Of a stretch of 64,000 nt of DNA, positions 34,700 to 43,881 are shown piece by piece. The stretch is taken from contig NDFF03000001.1 in the NCBI GenBank assembly GCA_002150815.3, positions 930,001-994,000 on the forward strand, given 5' to 3'. Made by a program: the position numbers and the translations under genes. The stretch is from Grammothele lineata (taxonomy: Eukaryota; Basidiomycota; Agaricomycetes; Polyporales; Polyporaceae). The notes under the pieces were generated by a model. The model was given only the letters and a program-made list of their open reading frames with translations, searched no databases and was not told the DNA's origin. Every line of letters begins with the position of its first letter. The first letter of the stretch is position 1.

Positions 34700-36804
34700 A
34701 TGCCAGCGTCCAAAGGCCAGAGAACCTTCATTGTCGGCTGTGGCTGCACGGCGTTCATCAAGGTGGGTAAGAAGACCCTTGTCGTCTGACAAACATTCAC
34801 AATTCCTGCTCGTCAGCCTCGCGGCCAGCGGACGACAGACGAGGTAGGCATCGCGACTCGGGGGTTGTCCAGGGGTACACGGTATGCTCACCTCGACTAT
34901 CGATTTAGATGGGGCTAGAAGCCGCAACCAAGGCCCTTCTTGATGCTGGTGGGTGGTACTTCCGGGAGCCTAGCACCTGCATCCACACGTCCCATATCGT
35001 TTGCAGGGGTCACGTATGATGCCGTCAAGGCGGCATACGTTGGTTACTGCTACGGGGATTCCACTGCCGGGCAAGTCAGTCGTCTACCCTGTAACTGCTC
35101 GAGTTGAGATTGACTTCTGATTTTACCACAATAGAGAGCGCTGTACCAGCTTGGAATGACGGGCATTCCCATCACTAACGTCAACAACAACTGCTCAACC
35201 GGTAGTACCGCCCTCTACAACGCCAACACGCTTGTCAAGGCTGGTCTATATGACTGCGTGCTCGCGCTCGGTTTCGAGCGTATGGCGCGCGGTAGTCTTG
35301 GCACGAACTTTCCGGACAGAGAACCTCCTACCAAAGTCCTAGGCGACATGTCGACCGAACTCGAATCCACGCTCAGCGCTGGGCAGAATCATGGCCCAGG
35401 CGCGCCTCGGATGTTCGCCAACGGAAGCCAGGAGTATTTCGACAAGTTCGGAGCGAACGTGGAACATCTGGCACAGATCGGTACAGTCTTCTAATGATTT
35501 TGATTGGTCGAAGATCCGATCTCACAAAGGCGATAGCCAGCAAGAACCACAAGCATTCCGTGAACAATCCCTATTCTCAATTCCGTGATGGCTGGAGCGT
35601 CGAACAGGTCCTAGCTGCACCGAAAATCACCAAGCAGTTGACCAAGTTCATGTGCAGCCCGACATCTGTTCGTCTTATCATTTCCCATGCGGCACCCTCT
35701 CTGATGATTATCGCGCTTCTCAGGACGGAGCGGCGTGTTGTATCATCGCGTCGGAAGACTTTGTGCATATGCACGGGTTGGAGAACCAGGCGATCGAGAT
35801 CGTGGCGAACGCTCTGACTACTGACGATCCGGCGACGTTCGAGACGCGGAGCCCGATGGATGTTGTCGGCTACACGATGTCGAAGAATTGCGCGGATCAG
35901 GTCTTCGCTCAGGCCGGCTTCAAGGAAGGCAAGGGCCGTGACCAGGTCGGCGTTGTGGAGCTGCACGATTGCTTTGCGGCAAACGAAGTGAGTTGTTATT
36001 TGAATCATTTCCGTTTTGTCAAGCAATTCTGATGTTTTTTCAGCTTCTGACGTATGATGCGCTTGGTCTATGCGAACATGGAAAAGCCCATAAAATGGTG
36101 GAGCGTGGGGATAACACTGCGAGTAATAGTCGGTAATCAAGTATGTCTAATGCTAACGTACCGCTGTAGTACGGCGGCAAATTCGTCGTGAATCCCAGCG
36201 GCGGTTTGGAAGCCAAAGGCCACCCCTTGGGCGCGACAGGTCTAGGGATGCACTTCTACATCACGAGTGAGTATTATGATACCGTCCAATCCAACTGCAT
36301 GGGCCTGATTTGCGTCTCCCTATCTAGTGCAACTGCGCAACTGTGAGTAATGCTGGACGGTACTGCTAGAGAGAGCCTAGTCTGACTATGGCTCGCACAA
36401 TCCACAGGGGCGGGTCCAATGCAGGCTCCGGGCCTGTTCGATGTTCCTGACAAGCGGGGCAAGTACGGCCTCGTGCACAACATCGGCCTAGGGGGCGCGG
36501 TGGTCTGCAGCCTGCTGCGCCGGCCGGAGTTCTACTCCGAGGGTGGGGAGGACGGGCGTACGAGGTACGTGCCACCCGCTCTCACTCCATCGGACGTCCG
36601 CTGAACCACGCTCCATCTTCTTTCCCCGTTTACACCCGCCTTGATCCTCCTATCCCTTCTTTGTCTCGGTCGCTTGCGGTGCTCGACGATTATAGACTCG
36701 GCTATAACCACGCACACGAGTGCCGGCCGATCACCCGTGCCGATGTGGACAAAGTTAAGGCGCAGAAGAACTCGCCGTACATCCTCGGGCTCGCCCGACT
36801 CTGA
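34700..36804 (+). CDS. SCPx-type thiolase (peroxisomal acyl-CoA acyltransferase)
   Basis: About ten exons. The start is ATG 34700 ('[21 protein letters not shown]'), then '[27 protein letters not shown]'. '[14 protein letters not shown]' carries the nucleophilic Cys. Next are '[14 protein letters not shown]', '[17 protein letters not shown]', '[13 protein letters not shown]', '[24 protein letters not shown]' with the catalytic His, and '[19 protein letters not shown]' with the second catalytic His region. It ends with '[22 protein letters not shown]'. The final ARL fits the PTS1 consensus, so a peroxisomal location is likely. The SCP2 sterol-carrier domain of animal SCPx is absent. One intron (36119-36169) is GC-AG, and one exon (36328-36342) is only 15 nt. 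Role by family: thiolytic cleavage of 3-oxoacyl-CoA, often branched chains. Confidence 0.94.
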
Positions 36805-37570
36805 ACGTGATTATGATGTAGTAAGGCCGGAGACTCTGTAGCGAAATCTACGGGCCCATGTCTGCCACGACTCTCGATGTATGATTGGCTGTAAGATAGG
36901 ACGTGAATATGATGCGCTTTCTCTCCGTCCAGTAAATTCTGTTCCCAGCAGGGTTCTCAGCGCCGCGCGCTCAAAAGCCATAGTCAAAGCGGTAAACTCT
37001 GGCTAACACGTAAGTTGTTGGTACGCAGCCCACAATCCTGACAGTCCTGGGATAACCACAGAGCGCATGTTCTCCAGGGTTCCGGCGTGATCGCACTCGG
37101 GCGTGAACTCCGCACAGCGCGACTGAATTCGCCAATGCGCAGCAGCGGGCTTGGGTCGCTCCAGCGCGTCCCACGCCTCGCGCTCTCCGCTCATTGAATG
37201 GCGTCGGGGGCTCTCACACTTATCTTTCTCCCGGCATCGGGCGTGAGACAGCGCGCCAGCACACTGGTGATGCCAGCTTACAGCTGGAGAAATCAAGTAT
37301 GCGAATCGGCACGAAGCCTAAGGCGCGGAGGATGGCTTTGCGGAGTCGATGATCACTGCGATGGTGATCGCATCGAACCAGGGGTAGAGTAAATATGTGT
37401 ATTCGCTACTTCGAGGCGTGGTGGTACAAGCTTATTGATACAGAGATCGAAGGGGGGCTAAAACCATGTCCAATCGCGCTGCCGAGGTCGACCAGCGACA
37501 GTGCGTAAGGAAAGTGCGGGGTATGATCACGACGCTGGATATCTGCTGTGTTCTTCTATGACCTTCTACC
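36805..37570. other. Convergent intergenic region
   Basis: About 770 bp between the thiolase stop and the 3' end of small gene C. I find no gene. Confidence 0.45.
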
Positions 37571-38300
37571 CTAGTAACCATTCCGCCCGGAAACATGACC
37601 GCGATACACGGGCTCAAGGTATTGCGGGTATTGGTAGCTCTGCGAGCTCTGACGGCGATTACGGCGTTGGCTCCCGCTCTGTGCCCCCTGGTGAGTGGGA
37701 AGGTGGTGCTGCTTGGGTGGGCGGCCCCACGCCAGGTTGTCGTCATCGAGATATTCAGCAGCGCCCTACGCAGAAAGAACGATGTCAGCGGCGTGCACTC
37801 GCAGGTAGGGCTGCACGGGATGAGAGCTTACATCTTGAGGCGGAGGAGGCGAAGTATGGTGGCGCCGCGAGTGCTTCGGGCGCCGCGAAGCTGACATGCG
37901 GCTCGGGGGACGTCCCCACGCGGAATCGTTGTCGTCGAGCATCTCTGCCTCTCTCTGGAAAGACGGGATCAAGATCGTCAATCGACGGGGGTGAGAAGCC
38001 ATAGAAAGGCAGACTCACAGTTGAGATGCTCTCCCAGCTTCCTGGGTTGTGAACGTAGGCAACGTTCTGTCGCACGGAAGTGTTAGTTCATCAGAAGGGC
38101 AAAGCGATCGACCAGACTTACCCCGTTGTCTTCGGAGTGGCGGCCAAACCGACGGAAGAGTTTCTTGACCTTCGACCGGCGACTGTCTTGGGGCGGCGCG
38201 GTCTGTATGGCGGGGTTAACATGCGAGGTGGAGTAGTCTGTCACATAGTACTAACCGGCTGTTGGTAGTAGCGCACGTCGATGCTGGATGCGGAGAACAT
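37571..38300 (-). CDS. Small acidic-Trp-motif protein C, motif duplicated
   Basis: Five exons on the minus strand, all joined in phase 0: ATG 38300 'MFSASSIDVRYYQQP', then 'TAPPQDSRRSKVKKLFRRFG...', then 'NVAYVHNPGSWESIST'. Exon 4 opens 'REAEMLDDNDSAWGRPPSRM' and exon 5 opens 'GAAEYLDDDNLAWGRPPKQ', ending 'SGRNGY' at the TAG at 37571. Total 163 residues. Each of the last two exons starts with one copy of the motif also found in genes A (20481) and B (41921). Between the copies lie basic, His/Ser/Pro-rich stretches; a basic segment KVKKLFRRFGR lies N-terminal. No signal peptide or membrane helix. Splice borders are canonical (GTTAGT, GTAAGT, GTGAGT, GTAAGC donors). Function unknown; the acidic-aromatic block followed by basic tail looks like a binding motif. 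Confidence 0.8.
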
Positions 38301-40117
38301 CGTGGACCGTCGATGAGGAGGGTTGTGTGAAGTAGTAGTTTGCGAGAAGGTGTATGTGTTCGAGTGTGAGTTCGTTTGGATGATGATGAGGCCAATCCCC
38401 GTCTGATGCGGGTCCTTATATGCCTCTCGTCCTTCCTACCCCAGGTTCGCGCCAAGGATACTGCGGGGTACTTCTTTCTGGGCATGCGCTCGGCCGTGAG
38501 CTTTCTTTAGCCCCGGTGGGGCCCCGGGTCGCACCGCCCCGAGGTCATAGCTGCGGCTGACTGTGCGGAGCACCAACGTTTCTGTAGCCATACTAGGCAA
38601 GTCTTTTGGAACCGTGGGTGGTCTCACGCCTTCCGGCTACTTCGACAGCAGTCCCCGAGCCGTGGTCCCGGACCCATCCGTACTGAATGACGTCCATGTT
38701 GATGGGTCATCTACTCCAATGGCAGTTGTAGATCCGGTGTGGAGGAGAGGACCATATGACGTCGGTCGGTCGAAGCAGTCCGCCGACGTAGGTATGTCAT
38801 ACCGAGGCAGTGTGCCGATTTCATTTTGACATAGAGACGGTAATCAGAGGGAAAGAAGTTTTGATTGCGAAGATGACTGACCGCGTTCCCGGCCCCCTCT
38901 TCTTGTCGCTCTCAACGCCTCCCAGGGCCAAGCCAAGCTCGGCGGGATGGAAGAGCTAACTTGGGAAGCACTGAAGTTTATCTGCAGCCGTCCATACCGT
39001 GAGCACACTTGGCCCCTACACAAACGAGGCACGGTATATTGAATGTTCTCCATGCGCCGCAGCAATGGAGATGTAAGAGGTTCGTGGGACTGGTATGGCC
39101 CCACACGTATCAGTGGTACAGGCACAGAAGTCCTGTGAAAGACATTCAGAGTGAAAGTGCCAAGAACCACCAAGCAGGCTGAGCGGCGACTTGCCCTAGC
39201 GCATAGAGATTATGACTGGCACCACATAAGCTGGGAAGAGCTCTTAGAAGTCGGCTACCAAGGAGGACGCCATCAATTTTCAACTGGCGTTGAGTGAAAA
39301 CTACGCCGCATATGGTGGATAGACGCCCGCCTGGCCACATTGATGGCCATTCCGGCTTCGTCCGACACGCTTCCGTCTTGCTCCAGCCTTCCAGCCCAAG
39401 TACTCTTGTTCACGCTCGCTCGCACGCCTTCTTCCTCCACCCAGCCCACTTCACCTCCATGCATTCTCCACCTGAACTGTGCCGCTTGGCGCGCACATAG
39501 TCACCCTTGGCCTTCACAAACAACGCCAAGCTAGAGCCTATGAGCCAGCCAACACCCGCTCACGTCGGACTAGATGTCGCTGGGAAGACCTTCTGCAGTC
39601 GGGTGTGGTCGATAGGAAGTTCTAGATGGACCAATCCGTTAGGCATACTCGTATATCTGAGACGGAAATAGTCAATCCTCATAGGAATCCGGCGACGTTT
39701 GACTTAGACAGTAGGGAGTGCCGTCTTGTGGTCAGGCGGTCTGCCATCTTGTCTCCGTGTAAGCCTTCTGATGCCGTTCATGATACTAGTCTTACTCCAT
39801 TCGACGGCTTGTAGCATGTATAGAAGTATCTATGGTATCTCAGGGAGTTCCGATGGGGACAGTCTAAAGGCATGCGTCTAGGTCAATTGAATGAACACTT
39901 ATCTCCCTCTGGGATGTGCTCAGAAAGCAGAAGTGCAAAATCTCGAACCATTACAGTTTCCCGTGGTAAACTTTTCGATTCATCCAGCTCTTCTCTGCTG
40001 AAGTATGAGCCGTTGCGCTCATGAGTACTCTTCTAATAACACCCCCGTAGACTGGATTTTCACATGGGAGGACGACGCGGCGTTGACGCGCATGTGGTCA
40101 ATTGACTTCTCCTGGAG
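38301..40117. other. Intergenic region with one possible relic exon
   Basis: Mostly without coding signal. One plus-strand frame at about 39151-39297 reads like a real protein fragment ('AERRLALAHRDYDWHHISWEEL' region) and ends in a stop, but no joined exons were found, so I treat it as a possible relic. The rest has stops in all frames. The left 115 bp is the promoter of small gene C. Confidence 0.4.
38415..38421 (-). promoter_or_regulatory. TATA-like box of small gene C
   Basis: The minus strand reads ATATAAG about 115 bp before the ATG at 38300. Genes A and B also have TATA elements. Confidence 0.45.
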
Positions 40118-41000
40118 TTAGTCGAAGCTTGCATACCCCTTGTTGGTACTCTTCGACCCATGCCGTTCTGCAAGTTCTACCAAAGACGTCTTGCCGAGAA
40201 TCTCGGACGGCTTGTCTTCAGCAACTAGTTCTGATGAAGAGTCTTTTCGAAGGCACGTAATACTGCCTCTCTTCCGAATCGTAAGGCCGCTGATCGCGCT
40301 GTTTATAGTTGCATCCACATGATGGCTCTGAGACGGCGGAAGTGACGAAGTCCACAGGTATGCTCCCTTGAGTCGACTGAGATGTCCATGATGTAAACTC
40401 TATCGTCACTACGGCAAGTGAGTATAATCTGTTTGCGATAGATCTGTAAGATACAGGCTCCAACCACACAATGCGCTTCATAGCAGGCAATCCATTTGCA
40501 GTCATGGAGTACAACCCGTGAGGCTTGGGCCCTAACATTATAATCCACACCCAGGCCCTCCTCCGGTGGCAGCGATATCTGGAATTGCCTTCTTCGTCCC
40601 AAACTGCTATATTGTCATCGCATGTGATCAAAAGTTCTATTTGTGTCCTCGATTTTTTCACGTTCGTTGAATGGGAATTTCGATCTGCTCACGGATTAGC
40701 ATGTGGTTTTTGTCTTCCTCCACCCGTGATGCTCATGTCCCTGCCCTTCAGCTACAGCGGTCGCTCTAGATCGTGTAGGAATCATGCCGCGAAGCTTCAA
40801 CGACAGGTGCGCGATCATGAACCTCTTCTGTCCACTCTAGTACCGCCATGCCGCCCCACTAGAACGCCGGGTTCCTTGAGCACCTGATGTATCTGTGCGC
40901 CTGACAAAATCCTCACCGCGGATCTTCTTCTGACGACGTTATTGTCAGGAACATGGTGGCTCGTAATGCGGTCACGAGACGTCCTGACTGTCCTCCACGT
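40118..41000 (-). pseudogene. WD40-repeat-like fragments, probably a relic
   Basis: Minus-strand pieces resemble WD40 blades in several frames: 'VRILSGAQIHQVLKEPG' (about 40860), 'IELLITCDDNIAVWDEEGN' (about 40590-40650), and 'RKQIILTCRSDDRVYIMDI' (about 40381-40440). An Arg/Lys/Ser-rich piece 'LTIRKRGSITCLRK' continues to a stop at 40118. A splice at the AG at about 40577 could join two of them, but other joins need frame changes and stops intervene. Either this is a diverged multi-exon WD40 gene I cannot assemble, or a decayed copy; I lean to decayed. Confidence 0.35.
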
Positions 41001-41920
41001 CCCTTGTCAGCGCGTCGGGCACCCGGTCCTCCTTAGCCGCCGGGAGTCTGCTTCCCATATGTGGGCAAAACAAGGATGCTGCGCTCGTCCAACGTCCGCC
41101 TCCAGCCGCCTCCGTTCCTCTACGGCAGGTGTAGGGCACAGCTTTCAGCCGTCACCGATGCATCACTCGTACCCCGCATTGCCCCACACTACCCGCATTG
41201 AGGACGCACATCATCCAGCGTGCCTGCCGGAGCCGCGGAATGTTGGCCTCCGCCGGTCAGCTGCTCGTGCCGCCGCAAACTCCCAGTGGACCACCTCCGT
41301 CGAACGAGGCATCTCGCGCGGTGGCCCCGGATCTGTGGCCCGTGTTACGTTGCCGCTCGCCCGTGAGTCCGACGTCCCCGCACTCATCCCGGTGGAAGGG
41401 CTGACCCAGCAGGTCACGGTATGCGGCTGACGGTACGTGCCGCGCTCCGTCAGCCGTCCACGAGCCTTCACGCGTTCTGCGCTTCGCCCGAAGGCATCCG
41501 AATAACGAAGGGGAGCCAGTAGGCGACGTCCCCGACTCCCTGGATCCGATCTTTGGATCTCTAGCTCCGTTTCGTGTTGGTGGCATGGTGATTCGGTGCA
41601 GTTAAGCGGCCGTTCCGTTAGGAAGGCCAAGGTCAGATGGGCGGCACGCCACGTCCGCTCAAGCGAGTATAAATCTTGACGGGTGGAGCGGGGTGCCCGT
41701 CTGTCTCTGTCGTCTCGCAAGGCTCAACGAGAACCCCGCATCAACGTAACGCCTGTCTCCCCACAGTCATATACCACATCTCACAGCTACTCAAAACTTC
41801 TCGAACACCCCGACCCTCCACCCCATACCCCGCTTCTTAAAGGCCCCACTTAGCCTCGCTGCCAATCTCGATACCTACTTGGTGTCCATCGCCCCACCTA
41901 ACACTCGTCGCGCGCACAAC
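41001..41920. other. Upstream region of small gene B
   Basis: No gene supported. Overlapping open frames on both strands (41211-41720 minus, 40942-41430 plus) are mirror-image GC shadows. A TATAAAT box lies at 41668-41674, and the last 150 bp is a pyrimidine-rich leader typical of well-expressed basidiomycete genes. Confidence 0.45.
41668..41674 (+). promoter_or_regulatory. TATA box of small gene B
   Basis: TATAAAT lies 253 bp upstream of the ATG at 41921 and precedes a C/T-rich leader. Confidence 0.5.
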
Positions 41921-42515
41921 ATGGCTCCTTCGTTCGTGAAGCGTTTTTCGTTGCGCAGCTCCAGCGTAAGTCCCCATGAATGCTGCTTCTGCCCATATTG
42001 TCTCTGTTTGCTCTAGATCTGTGTCTGATTATCCTTCCATCGCAGAGATCTTCTAGAGGCTCAGACCGACGTGCCTCCATCGACTCGCTCTCTACTAACG
42101 AGAGCTATGTCATCTCTCTGGTGAGCATCCGTTGCTTTCTGCTTTCCTTCCGATGACCATACGGTGTCAAGGCTGCGGGGGCTACATTCTCACGCGCCTG
42201 GCGTTCGTTCTGTCGTTCTATCCGTCCCCGGTGTCATTGAAACGTGCGTCTGACATCCATTCGAATGTCCGCAGCCTTCGATGTATGTGCCGCCCGCGCC
42301 CCCATCGCCGCCCGCGCATCTCCAGCCGACATCCAGCATGATCGTGGGGTATTCTACGCAGCCCGTGAGTCCTATCTCGGCCATTGGATGAAGTAGAATA
42401 ATGGCATTTACTCTCGCACCCTCCCTAGGCTGAGCTGCTCGACGACGATAACCTGTCTTGGGGTCGTCCATCACGCAAAGAACGCAAAGCAGCCAAAAGA
42501 GCGCTGCGCGCTTGA
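41921..42515 (+). CDS. Small acidic-Trp-motif protein B
   Basis: Four exons (41921-41965, 42046-42120, 42275-42364, 42429-42515), all in phase 0, encode 98 residues. The start 'MAPSFVKRFSLRSSS' is basic and possibly amphipathic. Exon 2 is Ser-rich, exon 3 Pro-rich ('PSMYVPPAPPSPP'). Exon 4 opens 'AELLDDDNLSWGRP' and ends in a basic helix 'SRKERKAAKRALRA'. Exon number, intron phase, order of compositional blocks and the motif match gene A at 20481-21005, so the two are paralogues although the middle exons have diverged beyond alignment. No signal peptide or transmembrane helix. Function unknown. Confidence 0.83.
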
Positions 42516-42943
42516 GCGCCCCGCGCTGCTTGGCTTGCACTGCGTTTATTCTTCTCCCATGCATCGCGCTGGACGACCATTGGAGGAACTGCTGTACTAT
42601 CCCCGCCTTTCTGCCTCTCTCTCACATACCGTACGCTGTCTGTGGTGATCATGATTGTTGCATCTCTGTGGTCGTACTATACCCCACGTTGTATTTTTGT
42701 ACTGTAGTCGGACCGTCGGATTCATTTCATACCGGCCTTTGCACACGATGGCTCGTTGGAAGCGCTGCGCCGGGACGAGCCCAAGTATGGCTCCCTCAAT
42801 GTACCCCGCAGCAGTAGATACAGCTTACCTCATTTGGGGCTCATAAGGTACGTCGTGGGGAGCAACTACATAGAGGGAGGAAGCGTTCAACGTTCCATCC
42901 GAGTCAATATACATAGTGACATATGAAGTGCTCCCGGAAACCT
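42516..42943. other. 3' flank of small gene B up to the inverted-repeat element
   Basis: About 430 bp without a recognisable gene. It ends at the CCT target-site duplication of the element. Confidence 0.5.
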
Positions 42944-43320
42944 CACGGCGGGGATTCCCGATTTTTGTATGTAGGAAAAATCACTGAAAAACGGTGGCTC
43001 GGGATTACCCTTTCTGCGGATTTTCAGCTGTTTTCCCTGGTCGAGAAAGGTATTATATTGCGGAGATTTTATGACAAAGGAAAATCAATCGGAACCCGCC
43101 GGCGCGGAAACCGACGAAAAGGTTTCATTTTCGCGGCCGTAGTCACGTGATGAGGGAGAAAAATCGCGCGAAAGGAGTGTAGAGAGTAAACATTCTACAA
43201 TGTGTGCTTTCAGTGATTTCCCTGTAGCGGAAAATGTAAACATTTCCGTGTCGACACACCCTCTCACACTGGGCGCTTCTCATTGCGACGCGACGCGCCT
43301 CACTGCACCGCACCGCTCCC
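42944..43320 (+). repeat. Left inverted arm of the MITE
   Basis: Positions 42944-43311 are the exact reverse complement of 43511-43878 (368 bp). One mismatch at 43312 is followed by eight more matching bases to 43320. The inner end is GC-rich (CACTGCACCGC...). Confidence 0.9.
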
Positions 43321-43470
43321 TAACACCCCACTTCCCTTAGGGCGCCGCGACATTACTTATACGACGCAAAACACTGCTCTGCGCTTCTTCAGTAAACCTG
43401 CTCCTTAACACGATGCACTATTCTGTTGACAGATAGCACACAATGTCTCACTACGATGCGCGAGGGCGTT

Positions 43471-43530
43471 GGGGAGCGGTGCGGTGCATCGCGGCGCGTC
43501 GGGGAGCGGCGCGGTGCAGTGAGGCGCGTC
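43471..43530 (+). repeat. Two tandem 30 bp GC-rich units
   Basis: The units GGGGAGCGG(T/C)GCGGTGCA followed by a variable tetranucleotide and GGCGCGTC lie head to tail at the inner border of the right arm. The left arm has one hybrid unit that matches unit 1 at the variable T and unit 2 afterwards. Confidence 0.8.
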
Positions 43531-43878
43531 GCGTCGCAATGAGAAGCGCCCAGTGTGAGAGGGTGTGTCGACACGGAAATGTTTACATTTTCCGCTACAG
43601 GGAAATCACTGAAAGCACACATTGTAGAATGTTTACTCTCTACACTCCTTTCGCGCGATTTTTCTCCCTCATCACGTGACTACGGCCGCGAAAATGAAAC
43701 CTTTTCGTCGGTTTCCGCGCCGGCGGGTTCCGATTGATTTTCCTTTGTCATAAAATCTCCGCAATATAATACCTTTCTCGACCAGGGAAAACAGCTGAAA
43801 ATCCGCAGAAAGGGTAATCCCGAGCCACCGTTTTTCAGTGATTTTTCCTACATACAAAAATCGGGAATCCCCGCCGTG
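43502..43878 (-). repeat. Right inverted arm of the MITE
   Basis: Reverse complement of the left arm. The inner edge carries an extra copy of a 30 bp GC-rich unit (43471-43500 and 43501-43530, about 26 of 30 identical) that the left arm has only once. Confidence 0.9.
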
Positions 43879-43881
43879 CCT

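Larger units (their letters stand above)
42944..43878. mobile_element. Foldback / CACTA-like MITE
   Basis: 935 bp made of two inverted arms around a 181 bp spacer. The termini read CACGG...CCGTG, and the trinucleotide CCT flanks both sides (42941-42943 and 43879-43881), which would be a 3 bp target-site duplication. CAC-initial termini and a 3 bp duplication are the habit of CACTA (En/Spm, CMC) DNA transposons; the lack of a transposase makes it non-autonomous. The mirrored open frames in the arms are an effect of the palindrome, not genes. The arms contain a CACGTG palindrome at 43145-43150 and its mirror. Perfect arm identity suggests recent insertion or ongoing gene conversion. Confidence 0.8.

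Noticed and set aside
43085..43737. Identical 60-codon frames on opposite strands (43085-43267 and 43555-43737)
   Set aside because: They are the same sequence in the two inverted arms of the MITE; duplication comes from the palindrome, not from a conserved gene.
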